DNA from: Candidatus Fermentithermobacillaceae bacterium | Lineage (GTDB): Bacteria > Bacillota > Sulfobacillia > Fermentithermobacillales > DUSS01 | NCBI GenBank assembly: GCA_012842495.1 | Contig: DUSS01000063.1 | Location: 1 to 57,926, forward strand | DNA: 57,926 nt | Direction of reading: 5' to 3' | Shown here: piece by piece, positions 24,470 to 31,507 of the stretch | Layout of the letters: each line of letters begins with the position of its first letter | Position numbering within the stretch: the stretch's first letter is position 1 | The notes under the pieces: generated by a model | Seen by the model: the letters and a program-made list of their open reading frames with translations, nothing else | Database searches by the model: none | What the model was told of the DNA's origin: nothing | Translations under genes and position numbers: made by a program

Positions 24470-27439
24470 TCACTGCACCGGGCCTGTTTCGGTTAAAGCT
24501 TCCAAGAGGAATGCCTTCTCCCCTAAGGGAATCGAGCATCCGAATTCCTGCTCGATGTCCTTTAGCACAGCTGACATCACCGATTCCAGGACGGAGTACG
24601 TTGAGAACAGCGCGGTGGCCTGGGGATGTTCCAGCACCGGTTGGCCTAGGAGAAGTCGTTCGACAAGGCAAGCCAGATGAACCATAAACCTTACGCACGC
24701 ACCGGTTGGGTACGAGACACCCATAGCTTCCTCGATTCTTTCGAGAATCTTTAAACACGATACGGCAAGCCTTTCGGGTTTGAGGAAGGTAAGCTGCTCA
24801 CTCAGGAGGTCCGTGGACAGTTTCTGCAGGAGCCTGCGACGGATCCCCGGTACTTCCGGTACGCTGAAACCCGCCCTCTCTAGGACTCTCGCCAGCGCCT
24901 GTAGCCCTTCTCCGGAAACCATGTCCTGAAGGCTAATGAACTGGCAGCCCTCGGGTTCAGCTGGAGTTATTCCAGCCACAGCTAGAAAACGGGCTCCAGA
25001 TCCGGCTCCGGCAGCACCCACCGCATCCTGGGGAGAGCAGAGCGTCAGAACGCATAACCCTTCCTCGATAGCTTCGCTGAAAACGGTCATCAAAAGCTCC
25101 CGTATGCGCTCGGCGCTTACCCGGGATTCGGCGGTCACCAGCACTGACTTCCCATCCTCGAACCAGCTATCTCCGGCAGGCCTTAGATCTACGCAGCCCG
25201 GCGGACGCTCAGTTCGGACCTCCCCTACGATCTCTGCCAGGGATATACCGGGGATGAGCGACCTCGAAACCACATCCAATATCAACGGGAGCGATGCGCC
25301 ATCCACGATCTTCACATCAACCCCCGTTTTCGATGCGATCTCGCTGGCGAAGAAAGGCGGAAGGGCCATATCCGTAAGGACACAGGCACCCCTTGAACTC
25401 GCCTTTCCTTCTAATGCTGCGGCTATAGCCCGTGCCTTCTCCGCCAAAGACCACGAGAGCCCCAGGTCCACAGGAGTCACGATATCCTGCCCCAGGATTT
25501 CCCGGACAACGCTGGCTGTTTCTCTCGCGACTCCGTTGCCGTGAAGGGCGAGAAGGACCGTTACCCCACCACCGCTTCCGCCGGCCACTTCCGCCTGAAA
25601 GATGCGGGCTATGAGCCCGACTTCGCCGGGAAGAGGTCTCACGTTTAAGCGTTTCTCGAGCACGTCCGCGAGGTCTTTTGAAGCAGCGATATATTTCTCG
25701 TCTACGCCCGATACGTCCATGGCCATCATCGCCCCGGGGTTGGACCGGGCCACAGCGCTTGGGATCACGCTGGCTTCGGACGAGCGGTTCCTTAGTCTGT
25801 GAGTGATGTGAACCGAAAGGGCGTACAGCGCTCGGGCGCTCAAAGTCATTCCGTACCGGAGAGCGATTTGCGGAAGCGCCGCCTTGAGGACGTTCCTCAC
25901 TTTCGGGTCACACAGCCCCGAGATTTCCTCCCGGGAAAGACCTTCTGCGTTTTCCGATTCGTTCGACCGGAACAAGAGGTTATCGACATAGGTCCGAACT
26001 TCTGCCTCCAGGGCATCCAGGATAGCTCTTTCGGAAATCCCCGTTCTCCTGAGGTCGCCTGCGGGAATGCTCACCGGCACCGCGGTAAGCCGGCGGGACC
26101 CACCGGAGGGACGGCGCATCCCCGGAGCTACGGAGATATCCGAATCCATCTCCCGGACCGGGCGTTCGCTTGAGTACCTGATGCCGGCGCCAGCGTCGCG
26201 AAGGGCATCCAGTCCGACTACGAGTTCACCTTCAAGGCCTCGCTCTGCTGAAGACAAAAAAGCTCTGAAGCACGCCACCTGGATTCTGGATTTGAGCTCC
26301 CCGACGTTCCCCGGAAACGACGCTCTCATCAGGTAGGAAAGAGCTCCAGCGGACAGGCGAACGGGCCTGGAGAGTTTGTCCGCCTCCTCGGCCAGGAGCT
26401 TTTGTATCAGGGCATATCGTTCCGAGGGTTTCCACTCGTCCAGAGAGGGCATCGGTATAACCACGGGTATCCTTCGCAGGAAGGTCTGAAGGAGATAAGA
26501 TGACGGCTCTTCCGTCGTCGCAGCTACCAGCATGAGATTTGCCCGGCGCTCGTTCCCGGTTTCGCCGAGCCTCCGAAACGTCCCCCGGTCGATTATCTGA
26601 AACAGCATTTCCTGGCCCTGAGGAGGGAGTCTGTGAACTTCGTCCAGGAACAGCATGCCGGAAGAAGCCCGCTCCACCATACCGACCTTATCGGCGTACG
26701 CCCCGGTGAATGCGCCTTTCACATGACCGAAAAGTTGAGACATCAGCAGGTTAGGGTTCTGCGAATACTCCGAACAATTGAGGCTCACAAAAGGCGCATT
26801 GGGCGGCCACGCCCCGGATTCAACCGCGAAGGAGTGCATTGCTCGGGCGAAAGTCGATTTCCCCGATCCGGTCGGACCGATGATGAGAGTATGAAGACCC
26901 GAGGGCGGATAAAGCACCGCAGCCACGCCTCGCTCGCATGCTTCTTTAAGAGTGCCGGTGGCGGCGACGAGTTCACCCAACGCGGTACCGGTAAAATCGG
27001 CGGGAAGGCGGATTTTGGACCGGCCGAAGCTACTGCGGGATGCGGTTGAAGTAGTCTTGCGTTCCCGTGCGGTGGGGTTCTCGAAGCTCGCCGGGTTTTC
27101 TGAGCTCTTTATGTCCTGTAAGTCTTTGCTGTCATTCGTGTCCCCTGGGTCCTTCAAACTCCCTAACTTCCTTAAAGGCGCAGCGTCGTTTTTGCCACCG
27201 GAGATTTCCGCAAAGGTCCTAGGCACAAACAACACCGGCCGCCCCGGTCGTTTTTCCAAAAGACCTTCCCGCGCCAGCTTGTTCAGCTCCCGGCTGACGT
27301 TGGCTCTGTCCCGCCCCGTCCGTTCGGCCACTTCAGCAGCGGTTACTGCTCCTCCGGTGGCTCTGGCCATCTCCGCTACGACGTCTAAGAGCGGCTTCGT
27401 CCGCACGAAATACGCCCTCCTGCGGTCATGCCCCAGCAT
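24470..27439 (-). CDS. LevR-type sigma-54-dependent activator with PRD and EIIA-like domains
   Basis: 989 aa. Order: winged-helix DNA-binding domain (residues 10-72), Ser/Asn-rich linker (80-145), AAA+ sigma-54 interaction domain (150-400) with Walker A GPTGSGKS at 188-195, GAFTGA at 242-247 and Walker B 'MLFLDEVH' at 262-269; PRD1 (about 465-570, His544/His547); EIIA-Man-like domain (625-735, His633 in 'LALHGNGVA'); degenerate EIIB-like segment (760-855); PRD2 (870-985, His921). LevR-type proteins open sigma-54 promoters and are tuned by EI/HPr- and EIIB-dependent phosphorylation of the PRDs. The EIIB-like segment lacks the usual phosphorylatable Cys ('VLVTAESRVSAERI'). The target is almost surely the -24/-12 promoter just downstream. 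Confidence 0.93.
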   Translation of the reverse strand: MLGHDRRRAYFVRTKPLLDVVAEMARATGGAVTAAEVAERTGRDRANVSRELNKLAREGLLEKRPGRPVLFVPRTFAEISGGKNDAAPLRKLGSLKDPGDTNDSKDLQDIKSSENPASFENPTARERKTTSTASRSSFGRSKIRLPADFTGTALGELVAATGTLKEACERGVAAVLYPPSGLHTLIIGPTGSGKSTFARAMHSFAVESGAWPPNAPFVSLNCSEYSQNPNLLMSQLFGHVKGAFTGAYADKVGMVERASSGMLFLDEVHRLPPQGQEMLFQIIDRGTFRRLGETGNERRANLMLVAATTEEPSSYLLQTFLRRIPVVIPMPSLDEWKPSERYALIQKLLAEEADKLSRPVRLSAGALSYLMRASFPGNVGELKSRIQVACFRAFLSSAERGLEGELVVGLDALRDAGAGIRYSSERPVREMDSDISVAPGMRRPSGGSRRLTAVPVSIPAGDLRRTGISERAILDALEAEVRTYVDNLLFRSNESENAEGLSREEISGLCDPKVRNVLKAALPQIALRYGMTLSARALYALSVHITHRLRNRSSEASVIPSAVARSNPGAMMAMDVSGVDEKYIAASKDLADVLEKRLNVRPLPGEVGLIARIFQAEVAGGSGGGVTVLLALHGNGVARETASVVREILGQDIVTPVDLGLSWSLAEKARAIAAALEGKASSRGACVLTDMALPPFFASEIASKTGVDVKIVDGASLPLILDVVSRSLIPGISLAEIVGEVRTERPPGCVDLRPAGDSWFEDGKSVLVTAESRVSAERIRELLMTVFSEAIEEGLCVLTLCSPQDAVGAAGAGSGARFLAVAGITPAEPEGCQFISLQDMVSGEGLQALARVLERAGFSVPEVPGIRRRLLQKLSTDLLSEQLTFLKPERLAVSCLKILERIEEAMGVSYPTGACVRFMVHLACLVERLLLGQPVLEHPQATALFSTYSVLESVMSAVLKDIEQEFGCSIPLGEKAFLLEALTETGPVQ

Positions 27440-27629
27440 AACCCCGTCACCCCGGCCAGTCGCGCCAGCCCTTGTTGAGGGGTACCGGAGCCAGATTCCT
27501 GAACACAGTTACACACTTCTACACACAATCGCGGGATTCCTCTTGAGGGAACAAACGCTATCCGAAAACTCGCCGAAGTCTTGGAGACCCAAGATTCATG
27601 CGGGCCAAGCGAAGGTCGCCGGGGTGCAG

Positions 27630-28985
27630 TCAGCTGAGAGAAGAGAACCCGGCCACCCTTCGCGAATCGAGGTAATTCAAGATGAAGAACGTGAGACTCC
27701 CAATTATGCGTATTCCGGCGCAGACCAGGAACGCCCAGAAGTAGCCCCAGAGGTCCAGGAAGAGTACACCTATCATAGGCGCCACTATGGCGGAAGCGTT
27801 GATGGCGGTAGTGTAATACGCGATGTACACCGTCCTATGTTCCTCGGGAGTGACTTCCAGGAGAACGTTGAAGAGACAAAGGTTCACCCCGGAGAATATG
27901 ACGCCGCTCAAGAGGTTGAAAACTGCGACCGTCACCAAACTTCTAGAAAACGCGTAAACCAGGGGCACGGTGAATATCCATATGCTCGACAGAAAAAGCG
28001 TCATCAGGTTCCCTTTCTTTTGGATCATCTTCACCCAGAAGCCGTAACCTATCAGAGACCCGCTGGTATTGACCAGGTTAAGGATGCTGACCCACAGGTT
28101 ATTCGCGCCGAGGACTTTAACTTGATACAAGGTAAAAAGCGGCCACGGGATCTGCCATGCCAGGTAGAAAAGGATGGAGGCCACCAAGTATCCGATGAAA
28201 CGACGCCTGGTCGTGATCATGCGGATATCTGAAACTATCGAACCGAAGACCCCGGGTTCGACTTCCTTTCCGCTCACCCGCGCTTCCCCTGGCGAAACCG
28301 GGCTTTCGTCGAACCCTGCTTCACCTGGTTCAACCATGCGACTAAATACCCAGGCTTCCGCCAAGGCTAAGAGAAACGCCAGGGAAAACGCGATCTGATA
28401 CCCCAGAGGAAACCCGGTCATATCGATAAACCTACCGGTGAGGAGAACGATGATAGTTCCAACGAGATTCATCGCCCTGTTTCGCATGGCGAAAGCGTGT
28501 GCCCGCCTCTCCGGGGGGACCACTTCAGCTATAAATGCCTGCCAGCCGATGTTGGATATCGATCCCGGAAGATTCATGAGGGAAACAGCACCCACCAGGA
28601 GCCAGGCCCTCAAATCTCGGGAAAAAAAGGGAATTGTGGCTATGAACAGGTAAAAGACCCTGTTGGCCAGGATCAGGTTCCGGATGACCCATTTCTTCCG
28701 GGGAATCCTGTCGAGGACTTTCGCCCCGGGAATCATGCTGAAGAGAGCTACCACCGCTGGCCCGGACGAGAGAAGACCCACCTGGAATTCGGACGCACCT
28801 AATTTCACGGCGAGGATGCCTATGAAAGGCGCGGCGACGTTCACAGACATGATACCCACGATGCCGTGGTAGATGGCGAGTTTTATGTTGGTTTCCGTTA
28901 TTTCGTAGGTCGAGGCGCCGCGCAAGTCCGCTCGCAGGACTCTCGTTACGCTCCGGAGGCGCGCCACGATCCTTTCAACGCCCAT
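27630..28985 (-). CDS. MFS transporter
   Basis: 451 aa from the ATG at 28985 (GGGG 5 nt upstream); the frame is open 11 codons further. About twelve membrane segments. The N-half has 'GASEFQVGLLSSGPAVVALFSMIPGAKVLDRIPRKKWVIR', the MFS loop 2-3 signature, and the middle has a charged cytoplasmic loop (EPGEAGFDESPVSPGEARVSG). Substrate cannot be predicted. It is divergent from the nitroreductase and separated by 190 nt from the LevR-type regulator upstream on its 3' side, so it is its own unit. Confidence 0.9.
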   Translation of the reverse strand: MGVERIVARLRSVTRVLRADLRGASTYEITETNIKLAIYHGIVGIMSVNVAAPFIGILAVKLGASEFQVGLLSSGPAVVALFSMIPGAKVLDRIPRKKWVIRNLILANRVFYLFIATIPFFSRDLRAWLLVGAVSLMNLPGSISNIGWQAFIAEVVPPERRAHAFAMRNRAMNLVGTIIVLLTGRFIDMTGFPLGYQIAFSLAFLLALAEAWVFSRMVEPGEAGFDESPVSPGEARVSGKEVEPGVFGSIVSDIRMITTRRRFIGYLVASILFYLAWQIPWPLFTLYQVKVLGANNLWVSILNLVNTSGSLIGYGFWVKMIQKKGNLMTLFLSSIWIFTVPLVYAFSRSLVTVAVFNLLSGVIFSGVNLCLFNVLLEVTPEEHRTVYIAYYTTAINASAIVAPMIGVLFLDLWGYFWAFLVCAGIRIIGSLTFFILNYLDSRRVAGFSSLS

Positions 28986-29021
28986 CCGTTCCCCATCTCC
29001 AAGTCCAGTACGACGCAAAGA

Positions 29022-29030
29022 ATTATACCA
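29022..29030 (-). promoter_or_regulatory. extended -10 promoter element for the MFS gene
   Basis: Minus strand TGGTATAAT (TGn plus perfect -10), about 37 nt before the MFS start. No clear -35, as is common with extended -10 promoters. Confidence 0.5.
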
Positions 29031-29101
29031 TAGACCCCGGTTCTAGAATTCCTGATCATACAGGTACTTGGAAGCGCCTTTCTGCTGCGGAGGTGCTGGT
29101 T

Positions 29102-29107
29102 TATAAT
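29102..29107 (+). promoter_or_regulatory. -10 element for the nitroreductase gene
   Basis: Perfect TATAAT, 40 nt before the ATG; the -35 position (TTTCTG-like) is weak, so an activator may help. Confidence 0.45.
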
Positions 29108-29146
29108 GCAAGTACGGTTTAACGCGTACCTGAGGAGGTAAGATCT

Positions 29147-29668
29147 ATGTGTGACGGTTCGGATTTTTGGACGATGATACGCACCCGGAGGAGCATCAGG
29201 CGCTTCTCCGACCAGGAAGTGCCCGACGACGTTTTGAAGCAGGTCGTCGAAGCAGCTACGTGGGCACCTTCGTCCCACAACAAGCAGACCTGGGAGTTCA
29301 TAGTCACACGGGATAAGGACAAACTCGCTGCCCTGTCCGAACGACGATTCTCCAGGTTTCTCAAGGGGTGCCCGGCAGCCATCGTGGTGCTGGCTCCAGA
29401 GCACAGGAGTCCCAGAGCGCAATTCCTCTTCACTCAAAACGCGGCGGCTGCTACTGAAAACCTGCTTCTGGCAGCTCGTGCACTAGGTCTCGCAACGTGC
29501 TGGATCGGGGATTTCGACGATAAGCAAGTGCACGATCTGTTTCAGGTTCCCCCGGAGTACCGTACGATGGCCGTCGTAGCAGTGGGATATCCCCAGACCG
29601 AGGAAGACTTCCGCGACCCATTTGGAAGAAGACCTCTGGAAGAAGTACTTCATTGGGAGAAATTCTGA
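29147..29668 (+). CDS. nitroreductase family protein
   Basis: 173 aa, a compact FMN-binding nitroreductase: 'MIRTRRSIRRFSDQEVPDDVLKQVVEAATWAPSSHNKQTWEFIV' (FMN phosphate-binding Arg/Ser set), 'AAAATENLLLAARALGLATCWIGDF' and 'AVVAVGYPQTE'. It reduces quinones, nitro compounds or a specific metabolite with NAD(P)H; the substrate is unknown. AGGAGGTAAG is placed 6 nt before the ATG, a strong ribosome site. Stands alone between the divergent MFS gene and the pilus operon. Confidence 0.93.
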   Translation: MCDGSDFWTMIRTRRSIRRFSDQEVPDDVLKQVVEAATWAPSSHNKQTWEFIVTRDKDKLAALSERRFSRFLKGCPAAIVVLAPEHRSPRAQFLFTQNAAAATENLLLAARALGLATCWIGDFDDKQVHDLFQVPPEYRTMAVVAVGYPQTEEDFRDPFGRRPLEEVLHWEKF

Positions 29669-30323
29669 TGACGGACCAGCTGTGGGGGTCTTGAACCTCC
29701 GCGCATCAGCGGTCCCTAACCGAATCATGAATTCCGGCGCTTGCAGCATAGGATTTAGGCAAGTTTTCTCCCGGGAGGCTTTTCCGTTGGCGGCTTTGCA
29801 GGTCGTGATAGCCGTTGCCACGCTGGTGATGGCGTTCATCGGAGCCGTCTACCTGCGATGGTTATCCATCGGAGCGACGTTGAGAGCTTTTTCTCTCGGA
29901 CGTCATCCCCACCGCCTTCCGCCGGTGTTCGCCGGATTTCATGGTCCCCGCCGGGCTCGAAGGCACCTCTCACCTCGGGCGTCCCGCCGTAGCCGAACCT
30001 GGGTAGCCCCGCTCAGGGACCGCACGGGGGCGACTTAGCGCTGACGGGAGTCGAATGAAGCTACCGCCGCGGGGAGTAAATTTAAAACCGGTAGTGCCGG
30101 GGACCAGAGAAAATAAGGAGGCTATAAAGCCTGGCCGGGTGATTTTCGATGGATATGTATAGGGCCGGAAGAATTCGAACCGCCGTGCTTCTTCCGTGCG
30201 CTTTGTCGTTATTCGTGTTATGCGGCTGGAACAATAAACCGACCAAACTATGAGGAGCTGTTTGCAAGATAATGTTATATTGGAAAAACCCCGGGGCAGT
30301 CCTTTCGAGAAAGGACGAGGAAA
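29669..30323 (+). other. long non-coding stretch upstream of the pilus operon
   Basis: 655 nt without a convincing gene. A frame at 29697-29890 encodes a hydrophobic segment but has no ribosome site and overlaps the nitroreductase if extended, so I do not call it. Contents: a candidate three-way-junction RNA (30002-30065), a hairpin GGAAGAA/TTCTTCC at about 30166-30193, and a hairpin GTCCTTT-CGAG-AAAGGAC at 30299-30316 right next to the pilT ribosome site. An AT-rich patch at 30258-30290 may hold the pilT promoter. Confidence 0.6.
30002..30065 (+). ncRNA. candidate structured RNA element (three-way junction)
   Basis: Nested complementarity: outer stem GGTAGC (30002-30007) with GCTACC (30060-30065), inner stem CCCG (30008-30011) with CGGG (30025-30028), inner stem CGACT (30031-30035) with AGTCG (30049-30053). 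Together these make a compact junction of 64 nt. It matches no riboswitch class I know; the GC-rich context means chance pairing is possible. Confidence 0.3.
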
Positions 30324-31367
30324 ATGAGCGGAGTTGATCTGCGAAAACTCCTTTCCGACGCGGTCGCGCAAGGAGCTTCCGATGTTCATCTCACGGTGGG
30401 ATCCCCTCCAATCTTTCGGATAGCCGATGAACTGGTTCAGTCATCCCAGGAGATCCTTCAAGCATCCGATACCGAAGCGTTGGCTTTGTCCATGATGGAT
30501 CCAGACCTAAAACGAAAATTCGAAGCTCACGGACACGTCGACTTCTCTTACGATGCGGGAACCCTGACCAGACTAAGAGTGAACGTGTACAGGCAGCGAG
30601 ACACGGTAGCCATCGCTCTGCGGCTCATTCCTTTGACTATCCCTTCCCTGTCCGAGCTAGGTTTGCCTCCCGTGGTCTCAAGACTGTGTCAAAGGGACAA
30701 AGGGCTTATTCTCATTACAGGACCGTCCGGATCCGGCAAATCGACCACGCTGGCAGCGATGGTGGAACACATCAACAGCTCCGTGGCCAAACACATCATC
30801 ACCATCGAAGACCCGATAGAGTACGTATACGTAAACAGGAAAAGCATCATCCAGCAAAGGGAAGTAGGTCGGGACACTGGTTCCTTCGCCGCAGCTTTAA
30901 AAGCGGCGCTGAGAGAGGACCCCGACGTCATCGTGGTGGGGGAGCTTCGCGACCTCGAAAGCATCTCAACGGCGCTTGTGGCCGCAGAAACAGGTCACCT
31001 GGTGATGGGCACGTTACACTCCCCTTCCGCCCCGGGCGCCATAGACAGAATGATAGGCGTTTTCCCCCCGCACCAGCAGGGCGAGGCCCGTTACCAGCTG
31101 GCTTCCGTCCTGGAAGCTGTTATCGCCCAGAAGCTGTATAAACGCCAAGACCGAAGGGGACTTGTACCCGCCGTCGAAGTACTTCTTGCGACAGTTCCCG
31201 TACGGAACCTGATCAGGGAGGGTAAAACGCACCAGCTCGTCTCGGTCATGCAGCTTGCCGGAAGATCGGGTATGCGTACTATGGACTCATCGGTAAGAGA
31301 GCTCGTGGACAGAGGCATCATCTCCTCCGAAGAGTACGAGTCTTCGGGAGAAGAGGCTTTCAGGTGA
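30324..31367 (+). CDS. pilT: type IV pilus retraction ATPase PilT
   Basis: 347 aa. PilT layout: N-terminal 'LRKLLSDAVAQGASDVHLTVGSPPIFRI', Walker A 'GPSGSGKSTT', Asp box 'HIITIEDPIEYVY', Walker B 'ALREDPDVIVVGELRD', the His box 'TGHLVMGTLHSPSA' and the C-terminal 'YQLASVLEAVIAQKL'. It is a hexameric motor that depolymerises the pilus and powers twitching. First gene of the pilus run. A small hairpin covers the region just before its start codon. Length is normal for the family. Confidence 0.96.
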   Translation: MSGVDLRKLLSDAVAQGASDVHLTVGSPPIFRIADELVQSSQEILQASDTEALALSMMDPDLKRKFEAHGHVDFSYDAGTLTRLRVNVYRQRDTVAIALRLIPLTIPSLSELGLPPVVSRLCQRDKGLILITGPSGSGKSTTLAAMVEHINSSVAKHIITIEDPIEYVYVNRKSIIQQREVGRDTGSFAAALKAALREDPDVIVVGELRDLESISTALVAAETGHLVMGTLHSPSAPGAIDRMIGVFPPHQQGEARYQLASVLEAVIAQKLYKRQDRRGLVPAVEVLLATVPVRNLIREGKTHQLVSVMQLAGRSGMRTMDSSVRELVDRGIISSEEYESSGEEAFR

Positions 31368-31375
31368 ACTTTGCA

Positions 31376-31401
31376 ACCCCGGCATACGTCTATGCCGGGG
31401 T
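31376..31401 (+). terminator. strong intercistronic hairpin between pilT and pilB
   Basis: Perfect 11-bp stem (ACCCCGGCATA, 31376-31386, with 31391-31401) and a CGTC tetraloop, 9 nt after the pilT stop. No T-run follows, so it may attenuate or stabilise the upstream message rather than terminate. A separate promoter for pilB lies just downstream. Confidence 0.6.
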
Positions 31402-31453
31402 AACGAGACGGACGAGAGTGACACTGCCCCGAGTTTATTGTCTTCTTCCCTTC

Positions 31454-31482
31454 TTGTGGCTTACTGTGAATTGTTGTATAAC
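31454..31482 (+). promoter_or_regulatory. sigma-A-type promoter for pilB and downstream pilus genes
   Basis: TTGTGG (31454-31459), 17-nt spacer, TATAAC (31477-31482), 26 nt before the pilB ATG. Together with the hairpin it separates pilT expression from the assembly genes. Confidence 0.6.
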
Positions 31483-31507
31483 CAAGGCATCTGGGGGAGG
31501 ACGGTGG

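Noticed and set aside
29680-29730. tRNA-like GGTTCAAGACC on the minus strand near the end of the nitroreductase
   Set aside because: The T-stem would contain a mismatch and no anticodon stem or acceptor stem pairs at the right distance.
29622-30038. 138-codon frame with a hydrophobic stretch after the nitroreductase
   Set aside because: Begins inside the nitroreductase gene in another frame, has no ribosome site and ends in Arg/Pro-rich sequence typical of non-coding GC-rich DNA.
30160-30200. tRNA-like GGTTCGAATTC on the minus strand
   Set aside because: The T-loop-like string is not flanked by a pairing T-stem, and no acceptor or anticodon arm can be formed around it.
30060-30323. c-di-GMP riboswitch before pilT
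   Set aside because: Neither the GEMM-I receptor/tetraloop motifs nor a GEMM-II pattern could be found; only generic hairpins.
31364-31507. Upstream extension of PilB
   Set aside because: The open frame covers a strong hairpin and a promoter, overlaps pilT, and encodes no conserved residues; the ATG at 31508 has a good ribosome site.
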